Shown here: one piece after another, positions 1-8,393 of the stretch | Numbering within the stretch: position 1 is the stretch's first letter | How the letters are laid out: each line of letters opens with the position of its first letter | Assembly (NCBI RefSeq): GCF_006540085.1 | Contig: NZ_BJOG01000001.1 | Location: 124,001-188,000 of the forward strand | Direction of reading: 5' to 3' | Length of the DNA stretch: 64,000 nucleotides | From: Microbacterium oxydans | Lineage (GTDB): Bacteria; Actinomycetota; Actinomycetes; Actinomycetales; Microbacteriaceae | Made by a program: the position numbers and the translations under genes | Notes under the pieces: generated by a model | Told to the model about the DNA's origin: nothing | The model's database searches: none | What the model saw: the letters and a program-made list of their open reading frames with translations, nothing else

Positions 1-104
1 CCGAGAACTACGCCGCGGCGTACGGCGGACGCCAGTGGATCGACAAGGAGCGCGCACGCCTCATCAAGGCGTTCGACGACGCGAAGAAGAAGGAGGAATC
101 ATGA
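1..104 (+). CDS. C-terminal end of an unidentified protein (partial; possibly DUF1048)
   Basis: Reading from base 3, an open frame of 33 codons ends at TGA 102-104. That stop overlaps the ATG of the next gene (ATGA), so this is the tail of a co-transcribed upstream gene. The visible tail is hydrophilic and charged, with YGGRQWIDKERARL followed by a lysine/glutamate-rich end. Small DUF1048 proteins often precede DrrA-type ATPases in actinobacteria and would fit, but too little is present to prove it. Confidence 0.5.
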   Translation, partial: ENYAAAYGGRQWIDKERARLIKAFDDAKKKEES

Positions 105-874
105 CGAACCCCGCCATCTCGGTGCACGGCATCGAGAAGTCCTACAAAGATCTGCACGTGCTGCGCGGCGTCGACTTCGAGGTCGAGAAGGGCAGCATCT
201 TCGCCCTCCTCGGCTCGAACGGCGCCGGTAAGACCACCATGGTGCGCATCCTCTCCACCCTGCTGAAGTCGGATGCCGGAACCGCGACGGTGCAGGGCGT
301 GGATGTGGCCGCAGACCCGGTCGGAGTGCGCGAGCGCATCAGCCTCACCGGACAGTTCGCCGCGGTCGACGAGATCCTCACCGGACGCGAGAACCTCGTG
401 CTCGTCGCGAAGCTGCGGCATCTGCCCGACGCCGGGAAGGTCGCCGACGACCTGCTCGCCACGTTCCGTCTGACGGATGCCGGCGGGCGCAAGGTCGGCA
501 CCTACTCGGGCGGCATGCGTCGCCGTCTCGACATCGCGATGAGTCTGGTCGGACACCCCGAGGTCATCTACCTCGACGAGCCGACCACCGGCCTTGACCC
601 CGAAGCCCGCATCGAGGTGTGGGACGTGGTCAAGGAACTCGCGAACACCGGCACCACGGTGCTGCTCACCACGCAGTACCTCGACGAGGCCGAGCAGCTG
701 GCCGACCGCATCGCGATCCTGCACGAGGGCCGCATCATCGCGAACGACACCCTCGCCGGACTCAAGCGCCTGCTTCCGGCCGCGAAGGTCGAGTACGTCG
801 AGAAGCAGCCCACCCTCGAGGAGATCTTCCTCACCCTCATCGGCCCCTCATCCGGAAAGGAGAAGGCAGCATGA
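101..874 (+). CDS. ABC exporter ATP-binding protein, DrrA/CcmA type
   Basis: A 257-residue nucleotide-binding subunit that would power export together with the permease encoded next. It has Walker A GSNGAGKTT near residue 37, the signature YSGGMRRRLDIA near 140 and Walker B VIYLDEPTTGLDP near 160. The short C-terminal extension is typical of the daunorubicin-resistance (DrrA) group. An in-frame start exists at base 35, but the ATG at 101 is preferred: it has AAGGAGG upstream and overlaps the preceding stop. The end overlaps the permease start by four bases. The substrate cannot be read from sequence; hydrophobic drugs or lipids are usual for the family. Confidence 0.93.
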   Translation: MTNPAISVHGIEKSYKDLHVLRGVDFEVEKGSIFALLGSNGAGKTTMVRILSTLLKSDAGTATVQGVDVAADPVGVRERISLTGQFAAVDEILTGRENLVLVAKLRHLPDAGKVADDLLATFRLTDAGGRKVGTYSGGMRRRLDIAMSLVGHPEVIYLDEPTTGLDPEARIEVWDVVKELANTGTTVLLTTQYLDEAEQLADRIAILHEGRIIANDTLAGLKRLLPAAKVEYVEKQPTLEEIFLTLIGPSSGKEKAA

Positions 875-1638
875 CCACGCACTTCGCCGCCGACACGGCG
901 ACACTCACCGGCCGCTCCATGCGGCACATCTTCCGCAGCCCCGACACGATCATCACCACGGCAGTCACCCCGATCGCCCTGATGCTCCTGTTCGTGTACG
1001 TCTTCGGCGGCGCCCTCCAGCAGAGCACCGGCGTCGACAACTACGTGAACTACCTGCTCCCCGGCATCCTGCTCATCGCGATCGCGTCGGGCATCGCCTA
1101 CACGGCGTTCCGGCTGTTCACCGACATGCAGAGCGGCATCTTCGAGCGGTTCCACTCCATGCCGATCGCCCGATCGAGCGTGTTGTGGGCCCATGTGCTC
1201 ACGTCCCTCACGGCGAACGCCATCACCCTGGCGATCATCTTCGGCGTCGGATTCCTCATGGGCTTCCGCACCGGGGCGAGCTTCTGGGCCTGGCTCGGAG
1301 TCGTCGGCATCCTGATGCTGTTCACGCTGGCACTCACCTGGCTGGCGATCATCGCGGGCCTGAACGCCAAGACGGTCGACGGCGCGAGTGCCTTCTCGTA
1401 CCCGCTGATCTTCCTGCCGTTCATCAGCTCGGCGTTCGTGCCCACCGACACCATGCCGGCACCGGTGCAGTGGTTCGCAGACAACCAGCCCGTCACCTCG
1501 ATCGTCAACACCATCCAGGCGCTGTTCGCGCAGGAGCCGGTCGGGTCCGAGATCTGGGTCGCCCTCGCCTGGTGCGTCGGGATCCTCGTGGTCGCCTACG
1601 TGTTCGCGATCATCTCCTACCGGAAGAAGGTCAGCTGA
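871..1638 (+). CDS. ABC-2 type exporter permease, DrrB type
   Basis: A 255-residue integral membrane protein with about six hydrophobic segments, the layout of ABC-2 permeases. The segment TGRSMRHIFRSPDTIITT before the first membrane helix resembles the DrrB N-terminus. The ATG overlaps the ATPase stop (ATGA), so the two subunits are translationally coupled. The likely job is efflux of a hydrophobic compound across the cytoplasmic membrane. A strong hairpin follows at 1659-1694, marking the end of this operon. Confidence 0.9.
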   Translation: MTTHFAADTATLTGRSMRHIFRSPDTIITTAVTPIALMLLFVYVFGGALQQSTGVDNYVNYLLPGILLIAIASGIAYTAFRLFTDMQSGIFERFHSMPIARSSVLWAHVLTSLTANAITLAIIFGVGFLMGFRTGASFWAWLGVVGILMLFTLALTWLAIIAGLNAKTVDGASAFSYPLIFLPFISSAFVPTDTMPAPVQWFADNQPVTSIVNTIQALFAQEPVGSEIWVALAWCVGILVVAYVFAIISYRKKVS

Positions 1639-1658
1639 TCGACGCCAAGCGAGACGGG

Positions 1659-1696
1659 ACGCTCCGACCGGGGAATTCTCCCCGGCCGGGGCGTTT
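1659..1696 (+). terminator. Intrinsic terminator after the DrrAB-type operon
   Basis: A 16-base left arm (1659-1674) pairs with 1679-1694 with one mismatch and one G-T pair around an ATTC loop, followed by a short T run. It lies between the + strand exporter operon and the convergent - strand operon ending at 1731, so it may serve both. Confidence 0.75.
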
Positions 1697-1730
1697 CGCC
1701 GCGCTCGGCGGCACCTTCGGACCCAGGGCC

Positions 1731-2939
1731 TCAGACCGTGCGGAGTGCCGCCGTGGGCGACAGGCGCGCGGCGCTGATCGCGGGGTAGAGCCCGGCGATC
1801 ACGCCGACCACCAGCGCCACGACCGGGCCACCGAACAGCACGACCGCAGGGATCGTCACCGCCTGCCCCTGGATCGAGGCGTAGACGACGACCCCGAGCG
1901 CGCCGACCGCGGCTCCGGCGAGACCCCCCAGCCCGCCGAGCACGATCGCCTCCGCCACGAACTGACCCGCGATCTGCCCCGAGCGCGCGCCGAGCGCACG
2001 TCGAAGACCGATCTCGCCGCGCCGCTCCAACACCGCCACCACCATGGTGTTCGCGATGCCGATCCCTCCGACCAGCAGAGCGATCGCCGCGAGTCCGACC
2101 GCGAGGCCGGACAGCGAGTCATCCGCGGTGTCCCGCGCACCGGCGAGGTCGCCGAGCCCGTTCACCTGCACATACGGGGACGAGGGGTTCGCTGCGCGGG
2201 CGATCGCATCGCGGACCTTCTCCCCCGTCGCACCGTCGGCCATGCGCACGTAGATCGCGGCGATCCTGCCGTCGCTCTTCTTCGCCACGTGCTCGGCCGC
2301 CCACCGGTCGCCGAGGAACGCACTCGCGTCGATGGATTCGGCGAGGCCCGCTGCGTCGAGGATCCCGATCACGGTGTACCACTGCTCGCCGATCCATACC
2401 CGCACGCCCGGCTCCGTGATGCCCATGCGCGCCGCAGCCGCCGCGCCCAGCACGGTCACCGGCAGCGAGCGATCCGTCTCGTCGAACCACGAACCCTTCG
2501 CCACGGATCCCTCCACCGACGACAGGAAGTCGGGACTCGCCGCATAGGCGGTCAGTCCGTTGCCCTGACTCTTCGGCATGAGGTCGTTGCGGTAAACACC
2601 CGTGTCGTCCGGCACCTTCTCGAGCACCCCGATCCGTTCGACCCCGTCCACCCGCTCGATCATCCCGGCGGCCGTCTCCGGCAGCTCGACCGGCTTGTTG
2701 TCGGGCCCGTAGCCCGGCTGCACGACGATCATGTTCGCGCCGAGGGAGTCGAGTTCGGCCAGCAGCTGGGCCTGGTTCGAGGCGGCGATGCCCGTGATCG
2801 CGGTGAGCGCCGCGATGCCCACCGCCACGCCGAGCGCTGACAGCGCCGTGCGCATCTTGCGACTGCGGGGACCGATGAGTGCCGTGCGGATGCTGTCAGC
2901 GACACTGAGTCGCGGCATCCGCTCCCCTCTGCGTCTCAT
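1731..2939 (-). CDS. MacB/FtsX-type ABC transporter permease
   Basis: A 402-residue membrane subunit. An N-terminal helix (KMRTALSALGVAVGIAALTAI) is followed by a long extracellular MacB_PCD-like region and a C-terminal FtsX domain with three membrane segments around ALLVGGIGIANTMVV and GLRRALGARSGQIAGQF. It is the last gene of a four-gene operon in which all junctions are ATGA overlaps. Two starts are possible: 2939, coupled to the upstream stop with AAGAGG about 7 bases ahead, or 2918, also with a purine-rich site. Family members act in mechanotransmission or efflux and do not form a classic channel. Confidence 0.88.
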   Translation of the reverse strand: MRRRGERMPRLSVADSIRTALIGPRSRKMRTALSALGVAVGIAALTAITGIAASNQAQLLAELDSLGANMIVVQPGYGPDNKPVELPETAAGMIERVDGVERIGVLEKVPDDTGVYRNDLMPKSQGNGLTAYAASPDFLSSVEGSVAKGSWFDETDRSLPVTVLGAAAAARMGITEPGVRVWIGEQWYTVIGILDAAGLAESIDASAFLGDRWAAEHVAKKSDGRIAAIYVRMADGATGEKVRDAIARAANPSSPYVQVNGLGDLAGARDTADDSLSGLAVGLAAIALLVGGIGIANTMVVAVLERRGEIGLRRALGARSGQIAGQFVAEAIVLGGLGGLAGAAVGALGVVVYASIQGQAVTIPAVVLFGGPVVALVVGVIAGLYPAISAARLSPTAALRTV

Positions 2940-3646
2940 GCGGCGACCTCTTCCTTCACGCGCGAGCCGGTGTCGCTCACGATCCGGCCATCGTGGATGC
3001 CGACCTGCCGCTGCGTGCGCTCGGCGATGTGCGGATCGTGCGTGATGATCACGACGGCCGTGCCGGAATCGGCGATCGAGGTGAGCAGTTCGAGAATGCG
3101 ATCGCCCGTCGTCGAGTCGAGCGCACCTGTCGGCTCATCGGCGAACAGCACCGACGGAGCGCCGACGATCGCCCTGGCTATCGCCACGCGCTGCTGCTCA
3201 CCGCCGGACAGCTGACCGGGTCTGTGCTTCATGCGCGCGCCGAGGCCCACCCGCTCCAGCGCTGCGGCCGCCCGGGTGGAACGCTCCGCCGACGGCACGC
3301 CGGAGTAGAGCAGACCGAGCGCGACGTTGTCGAGCGCGCTCAGTGCGGGCAGGAGGAAGAACTGCTGGAACACGAAGCCGATGCGGCGAGCGCGCAGCAC
3401 GGCACGCTCGCGTTCGGGCAGAGCCGCGGCGTCGGTCCCATCGATCAGCACGGTGCCGCTCGTGGGGTCGTCGAGGGTGCCCATGATCGAGAGCATCGTG
3501 CTCTTGCCCGATCCCGAGGCTCCGACCACGGCCACCAGCTCACCGCTCTCGATCGCGAGGCTCATGCCATGCAGCACGCGCAGCGGCGGGTTGCCCGGGT
3601 ACTCCTTGATCACGTCGACGAGCTCGACCACCGTGTCCGGGCTCAT
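2936..3646 (-). CDS. MacB/LolD-type ABC transporter ATP-binding protein
   Basis: A 236-residue ATPase of the LolD/MacB subfamily. It has Walker A GASGSGKST near residue 42, Q-loop FVFQQFFLLPALSALDNVALGL, signature LSGGEQQRVAIARA and Walker B VLFADEPTGALDS. The H-loop is VVIITHDPHIAERTQ. It overlaps both neighbours by four bases and would energise the permease encoded downstream. Confidence 0.92.
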   Translation of the reverse strand: MSPDTVVELVDVIKEYPGNPPLRVLHGMSLAIESGELVAVVGASGSGKSTMLSIMGTLDDPTSGTVLIDGTDAAALPERERAVLRARRIGFVFQQFFLLPALSALDNVALGLLYSGVPSAERSTRAAAALERVGLGARMKHRPGQLSGGEQQRVAIARAIVGAPSVLFADEPTGALDSTTGDRILELLTSIADSGTAVVIITHDPHIAERTQRQVGIHDGRIVSDTGSRVKEEVAA

Positions 3647-4698
3647 TGCGCCACCACCACGGCATCGCCGGCGGCGAGTTCTCCGCCCGTGACCTGCACC
3701 TTGGTGTCGGCGATCAGTCCGACCTCGACGGCGACGCGTTCGACCTTTCCGCCCTTGCGCAGCACGTCGACCGCGTAGCCGCCGTCGGTCGTCGCCACCA
3801 GGGCTGTGACCGGCACGACCAGAGCATCCTTCACCTCCGACGTCGCGAACACGACCTTGACCGCGCGCAGCCCGATGCCCTCGGCGACGGCCGGGTCGTC
3901 GAACTCGACGTCTGCGGTGGGCGGAGTGGTCTCGCCCTCCTTCTCGGTCGGCTGCCCGCCGGGGTCGACGGCGGTCACGGTCGCCGGCGCCTCCGTCCCA
4001 TCGGGCAGGATCACGGTCACCTTCGTGGCAGGCAGGATCTCGCGCGCCTGTGCATCCGTCAGCTTGGCGACCACGCGCAGCGTCGTGCTCGTGTAACTGA
4101 GCGGACTCGACCCCGCCGGGTCTCCCAGCTTCGCCGTGACCGACTCCACCCGCACGGATGCGGCGCTGATCGCGACGATGTCACCCAGCTTCACGATGCC
4201 GTCCTGCGGCACCCCGAGCGACTTCTGCCAGGCCTTGACGTTGGTCTCGGTGACCGCGGTGAACTCGTCGTCGATCGTCATGTTCTTGCCGAATCCGAGA
4301 TCGGCGAGAGCCTGTTCCAGTTGACGGACGTCCGGGCCCTTCTCGACGCCGACGCCGAGGTCGCGCCAGAACGGACGATCGCCGCGCATCGCGATCACCG
4401 GCTTCCCGTCCACTTCGTAGATCGCCTGCCCGACACCGATCTGCTCCCCCGCCGCCGGCAGGCGGGTGATCGTGCCGGCACGGCCCGGCAGGGCGACCGA
4501 CGCCCCGTAGCTCAGGGTTCCGTTGAGGCGCAGATCGGAGGTGAGCGTGGTGAGCTCCGCCTCGACCGTCACCGGCGCCTTCTCCTCATCCGGTGACTCG
4601 GCCACCGAGCTCCAGGGCTGCAGCACGGCCACGGTCACGGCGGCCGCCACGAGCAGCACTCCGACCGGGACGAGCACCTTGGTCAGCCGGCGGCTCAT
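3643..4698 (-). CDS. Efflux adaptor protein with peptidoglycan-binding domain
   Basis: A 351-residue membrane-anchored adaptor of the RND/ABC periplasmic-adaptor class. It has one N-terminal transmembrane helix (VLVPVGVLLVAAAVTVAVL), a biotinyl-lipoyl-like segment around GRAGTITRLPAAGEQIGVGQ, and a PG_binding_1-like repeat around residues 115-165 (GPDVRQLEQALADLGF and WQKSLGVPQDG). A beta-barrel C-terminal half follows. Adaptors with an embedded peptidoglycan-binding domain are common partners of MacB-like pairs in actinobacteria. It lies between the lipoprotein and the ATPase with ATGA overlaps on both sides. Confidence 0.85.
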   Translation of the reverse strand: MSRRLTKVLVPVGVLLVAAAVTVAVLQPWSSVAESPDEEKAPVTVEAELTTLTSDLRLNGTLSYGASVALPGRAGTITRLPAAGEQIGVGQAIYEVDGKPVIAMRGDRPFWRDLGVGVEKGPDVRQLEQALADLGFGKNMTIDDEFTAVTETNVKAWQKSLGVPQDGIVKLGDIVAISAASVRVESVTAKLGDPAGSSPLSYTSTTLRVVAKLTDAQAREILPATKVTVILPDGTEAPATVTAVDPGGQPTEKEGETTPPTADVEFDDPAVAEGIGLRAVKVVFATSEVKDALVVPVTALVATTDGGYAVDVLRKGGKVERVAVEVGLIADTKVQVTGGELAAGDAVVVAQ

Positions 4699-5453
4699 TC
4701 GTCGTCCTTCGACGGAAGGACGGTGGCGGCGGAGACCATGCCCTCGAAGTACTCGCTCATCACCGCGAACCAGTCGAAGTCGACGGCTTCGATGCTCTCA
4801 TGTGTGAACATCGGGGGCATGTCGCCCGTGGTGTCCGCGCAGGCTTCGAGAAGCGTGCGCGCCTCGTCTTCACTGATCCCCTTCGGCAGGGTGAGCATGC
4901 CGTCAGCATCGGGGTCGGCGAAGTCGGCGAAGCCGTTCTTTCTGGCGCAGGAGGCGAAGGCGAGACCGGACTCGATGATCTCCTCCGGCGAGATCATCTG
5001 CGTCTGCGCTCCGGAGTCCGAGATGTCGGGCTTCGGCTGCGTGAACTCGGGGACCTTCTCTTCACAGGTCTCCCACGCGGCGCGCTGCCCGCCCTCCTCC
5101 GGGTAGCCCGATGCCGCAGTCGATGCGAGCCACGTACCGTCGTCGTCCGAGAAGACCATCGTCATGGCGAGGTCCTCGTCGTCGCCCGAGCCCGCTTCGA
5201 CCGACATCATGCCGCCCGTCGAGGTGCCGCTCGCGGGACCGTCGGGCATCAGCATCCCCACCTGTCCCCCCTCGACGATCTTCGCGGTCTGCCCCTCCTC
5301 GGTGAGGCAGGTCACGAACCGGGCGGCCGCCGCATCGTTGGCCCCGTCCTTCGCCTTGTCGTCTCCCGATGGTGCGCTGCACGCGGCGAGCGTGAAGAGT
5401 GCGAAGACAGCGGGGATCGCCGCCCACGATCGGACTGCTCTCGAATCGAACAT
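4695..5453 (-). CDS. Predicted lipoprotein, first gene of the MacB-like operon
   Basis: A 252-residue secreted lipoprotein of unknown function. The signal peptide has lipobox TLAAC with Cys25, and the mature chain is acidic. Cysteine-containing motifs recur (RFVTCLTEEG, WETCEEKVPEF, FASCARKNGF, LEACADTTG), suggesting disulfides or an internal duplication. The start at 5453 is chosen because AAAGGGAA lies 4 bases upstream and it gives a proper signal peptide; the longer open frame does not. As promoter-proximal gene of the operon, it may be a substrate-capture or sensor part of the efflux machine (inference). Confidence 0.75.
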   Translation of the reverse strand: MFDSRAVRSWAAIPAVFALFTLAACSAPSGDDKAKDGANDAAAARFVTCLTEEGQTAKIVEGGQVGMLMPDGPASGTSTGGMMSVEAGSGDDEDLAMTMVFSDDDGTWLASTAASGYPEEGGQRAAWETCEEKVPEFTQPKPDISDSGAQTQMISPEEIIESGLAFASCARKNGFADFADPDADGMLTLPKGISEDEARTLLEACADTTGDMPPMFTHESIEAVDFDWFAVMSEYFEGMVSAATVLPSKDDE

Positions 5454-5539
5454 GAGGTTCCCTTTCTCGCGGTCGCAGCTCATCCGCGACGTGCAGTCAG
5501 TTCTACGGAGGCGGTGGTTTGCTGTCGGTATGACGGCGC

Positions 5540-5557
5540 CTAACCGGAAACTAACCG
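5540..5557. promoter_or_regulatory. Direct repeat, candidate OmpR-family response-regulator box
   Basis: CTAACCG occurs at 5540-5546 and again at 5551-5557, an 11-base centre spacing (one helical turn), which is the usual architecture of OmpR/PhoB-class sites. It lies between the divergent lipoprotein and response-regulator genes, so it could control both the efflux operon and the two-component genes. Confidence 0.55.
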
Positions 5558-5589
5558 CGGCACACGCACCCTCGGATGACGGAGGTGCC

Positions 5590-6258
5590 ATGCGACTGCT
5601 GCTGGTGGAAGACGAGGCCGACCTGGCCGACACGCTCGCCGACGGCCTGCGCCGCGAGGGCTACCTGGTGGAGGTCGCCCGCGACGGAGCCGCAGCCCTG
5701 ACCTCCGCGGCCTCGAACGACGTCGACGTGATCGTGCTCGACCGCGACCTGCCGGTGCTGAGCGGCGACGCGGTGTGCCGCACTCTGGTCGCGCAGGAGT
5801 ATCCGGCACGCATCCTGATGCTCACGGCCGCAGGGACCCTGAACGACCGTGTCGAGGGCCTCGACCTCGGCGCCGACGACTACCTCGCCAAGCCGTTCGC
5901 GTACGTGGAGCTGCTGGCCCGCATCCGAGCGCTCGGCCGTCGTGGCGGATCTGCGCGGACGAGTGCCGTGCAGGAGTTCGCCGGAGTGCGCCTCGACAGC
6001 GCTCGACGCATCGTGGAGCGCGACGGCAGCCCGATCCGGCTGACGCTCAAGGAATTCGGGGTGCTCGAGACGCTTCTCGCCGCGGAGGGCGGCTACGTCA
6101 GCGCGGACGACCTCCTCGACGAGGTGTGGGACGAACCGCAGGAGCGCACACGCGGTGTGGTCAAGATCGTGGTGCACACGCTCCGACGCAAACTCGGCTC
6201 GCCCGAGGTGATCCACTCCGCGGCAGGACACGGCTATCGAGTGGGGACGACCGCATGA
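5590..6258 (+). CDS. OmpR/PhoB-family response regulator
   Basis: A 222-residue two-component response regulator. The receiver domain spans about 1-115 with acidic pocket E7/D8, phospho-acceptor Asp51 (VIVLDRDLP), Thr79 and Lys101 (DYLAKPF). A winged-helix DNA-binding domain spans about 125-222 (LTLKEFGVLETLL, VVKIVVHTLRRKLG, GHGYRVG). The start at 5590 is set by GGAGG at 5581-5585; the longer open frame extends into the divergent gene. Its stop overlaps the kinase start. Its likely target is the divergent MacB-like operon. Confidence 0.93.
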   Translation: MRLLLVEDEADLADTLADGLRREGYLVEVARDGAAALTSAASNDVDVIVLDRDLPVLSGDAVCRTLVAQEYPARILMLTAAGTLNDRVEGLDLGADDYLAKPFAYVELLARIRALGRRGGSARTSAVQEFAGVRLDSARRIVERDGSPIRLTLKEFGVLETLLAAEGGYVSADDLLDEVWDEPQERTRGVVKIVVHTLRRKLGSPEVIHSAAGHGYRVGTTA

Positions 6259-7532
6259 GACGTATGAGCTTTCGCACCCGACTGGTGATCATCATCACCG
6301 CGGTCTTCATCGCGGCCGGTGCCGCCCTGCTCACCGTGCAGTACCTCGTGGTGCAACAGCTGTTCTCCACGGCCATCACCACCACCGAGGCCAGTTGCCT
6401 CCCGATGGCGGCGGTCCTGCAGGTCGGCGAGGGGTCGAGCGCGACCGATGGATCCGACGTCAGCGAGGTGACTCCGCTCCCCGACGGCAGCAGCCTCCTC
6501 TGGGGCCAGGCCAGCACCGGCTGCGGGTACTACGCCGGATCCATCGACGCGCAGCTCGCGGTGCCGTCCCAGACCCTGACCTTCGACGCCGTGGAAGGCG
6601 CGGTGCTGCAGCAGTCGAGCTTCCTCGCCGACGAGGTGGGCAACGGGCTGCTGCTGTGGTCGGTGGTCGTGCTCGTGGCCTTCACCGGGGTGGCCGCCGC
6701 GATCGCGTTCTGGCTCGCGCGCCGCTCGCTGGACCGCATCGGAGAGGTCACGGCCGCCGCGCGCGACATCTCCGAACGCGACCTCGGCCGACGCCTCGCT
6801 CTGCCGGGGCCCGACGACGAGATCAAGGAGCTGGGCGACACGATCGACGGGATGCTCGACCGGCTGCAGTCGGCGTTCACCGCCCAGGACCGCTTCGTGG
6901 CGAACGCCTCGCACGAACTGCGCACCCCGCTGACGACGACGCGCACTGCGTTGGAGATCCCCCTCGAACAGGGAGCGGTGCCGGCGGACCTGCAGGCCAA
7001 CATGCAGCGGGCACTGCGGGCGACCGAGCAGAGTGAGCGGCTCATCACGGCGCTGCTCGCCCTCGCGCGTGCCCGCACCGGCCTGGAAGAGGTCGAACCC
7101 GTCGAGCTGCGCACGCTCATCGAAGACCAGGTCGACGACCTCGACGCCCAGGAGATCGAGGTGCACACGAACCTGCGCGACCTCACGGTCGAGGGCGATG
7201 CGGTGCTGCTGGCCAGGGCCGTGCGCAACCTGCTCGAGAACGGCATCCGCCACAACGTGCCCGGCGGTGAGCTGTGGGTGCGCTCCCGACGGGAACGCGG
7301 ACGAGCCGTCATCGAGATCGAGAACACCGGGGCGCAGATCACCCCTGCCACCGTGCAGCTGCTCACCGAGCCGTTCTACCGCGGCGATGCGAGTCGCACC
7401 TCGGCCGGCCCGGACGGCACCGGGCTGGGACTCGCGATCGTGCAGAGCATCGCCAAGACCCATGGCGGCGAGGTGCGCCTGCGCGCCCGTAAAGGCGGCG
7501 GCCTGATCGCCGCGATCGTCCTCCCGCTCTGA
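6255..7532 (+). CDS. Sensor histidine kinase (HAMP-HisKA-HATPase)
   Basis: A 425-residue membrane sensor. TM1 is around 9-31, an extracellular sensor region of about 100 residues follows, TM2 is around 131-155, then HAMP. The H-box NASHELRTPLTT carries phospho-accepting His220, followed by N-box NLLENGIRHN and G-box DGTGLGLAIVQS. The ATG overlaps the response-regulator stop, so they form a cognate pair. The extracellular region contains Cys residues (EASC, STGCGYY) that could form a disulfide. The signal is unknown; envelope stress or a toxic compound handled by the adjacent efflux system is plausible. Confidence 0.92.
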   Translation: MRRMSFRTRLVIIITAVFIAAGAALLTVQYLVVQQLFSTAITTTEASCLPMAAVLQVGEGSSATDGSDVSEVTPLPDGSSLLWGQASTGCGYYAGSIDAQLAVPSQTLTFDAVEGAVLQQSSFLADEVGNGLLLWSVVVLVAFTGVAAAIAFWLARRSLDRIGEVTAAARDISERDLGRRLALPGPDDEIKELGDTIDGMLDRLQSAFTAQDRFVANASHELRTPLTTTRTALEIPLEQGAVPADLQANMQRALRATEQSERLITALLALARARTGLEEVEPVELRTLIEDQVDDLDAQEIEVHTNLRDLTVEGDAVLLARAVRNLLENGIRHNVPGGELWVRSRRERGRAVIEIENTGAQITPATVQLLTEPFYRGDASRTSAGPDGTGLGLAIVQSIAKTHGGEVRLRARKGGGLIAAIVLPL

Positions 7533-7538
7533 CCCGGC

Positions 7539-8393
7539 CTACTTCCGGTCGCCCCGACCGACGACCTCCATGCGCTGCGTAAACGTCATCCGGTCCTGGA
7601 CGACCCGCTCCGGGTCCCACCCCGGACCGGGCGTCGAGGCGATGAGGAGCTGCGAGTACGGGTGCTGCGGGTTCCGCAGCACGTGGCCGGTCTCCCCCTG
7701 TTCGACGACCGTGCCGCGGAACAGCACGAGCACACGGGAGCAGAGCTCGCGGATGACGGCGAGGTCGTGGCTGACGAACAGATAGCTCACCCCCGACTCC
7801 CGCTGGATCTCGGCGAGGAGCTCGAGCACCTGCGCCTGCACGGAGACATCGAGTGCGGACACCGCCTCGTCGAGCACGACGAGGCGCGGAGACACCGCCA
7901 GCGCGCGCGCGATCGCGACGCGCTGCCGCTGACCGCCCGACAGCTCGTGCGGCTTCGCGTCGGCGTGCCGCTCGGTGAGCCGCACGCGTTCCAGCAGCTC
8001 TCCGATCGTGCGGTCGATGTGCGCGCCCGCCCCCTGTTCCCGCAGACGCAGGGTGCGCCGCAACGCCTCGCGCACGGTCAGCCGGCGATCGAGAGAACCG
8101 TTCGGGTCCTGGAACACCATCTGCACCGCACGAGCCCTCGCAAGACGCTCGGCTCTGCCGCGCGGTCGACTGAGGCGGTCGATGCCGTCGATCACCGCGG
8201 ACCCCGCGTCGGCGCGTTCCAGACCCACGAGGATCCGAGCGATCGTCGATTTGCCCGAGCCCGACTCACCGACGAGGCCGAGCGCCTCACCCGACTCGAT
8301 GGCGAAGCTCACGTTGTTCACCGCGACGACGCGCTCGGATCCCGGACCCATCCGAAAGGCCCGATACAGCTCGGAGACCTCCACCAGACTCAT
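7539..8393 (-). CDS. Dipeptide/oligopeptide ABC transporter ATP-binding protein, DppF/OppF type
   Basis: A 284-residue ATPase with Walker A GESGSGKST, Q-loop MVFQDPNGSLDRRLTV, signature LSGGQRQRVAIARAL and Walker B LVVLDEAVSALD. Its C-terminal oligo_HPY-like tail (NPQHPYSQLLIAS) is characteristic of the Dpp/Opp class. It is the last gene of the peptide-uptake operon, ends six bases from the convergent kinase gene and overlaps the companion ATPase by four bases. Confidence 0.92.
   Translation of the reverse strand: MSLVEVSELYRAFRMGPGSERVVAVNNVSFAIESGEALGLVGESGSGKSTIARILVGLERADAGSAVIDGIDRLSRPRGRAERLARARAVQMVFQDPNGSLDRRLTVREALRRTLRLREQGAGAHIDRTIGELLERVRLTERHADAKPHELSGGQRQRVAIARALAVSPRLVVLDEAVSALDVSVQAQVLELLAEIQRESGVSYLFVSHDLAVIRELCSRVLVLFRGTVVEQGETGHVLRNPQHPYSQLLIASTPGPGWDPERVVQDRMTFTQRMEVVGRGDRK

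Noticed and set aside
594..2840. Very long + strand open frame of 748 codons across 594-2840
   Set aside because: It runs through three real genes in other frames, has an arginine/histidine-rich composition typical of antisense GC-rich frames, and has no domain or ribosome-binding site.
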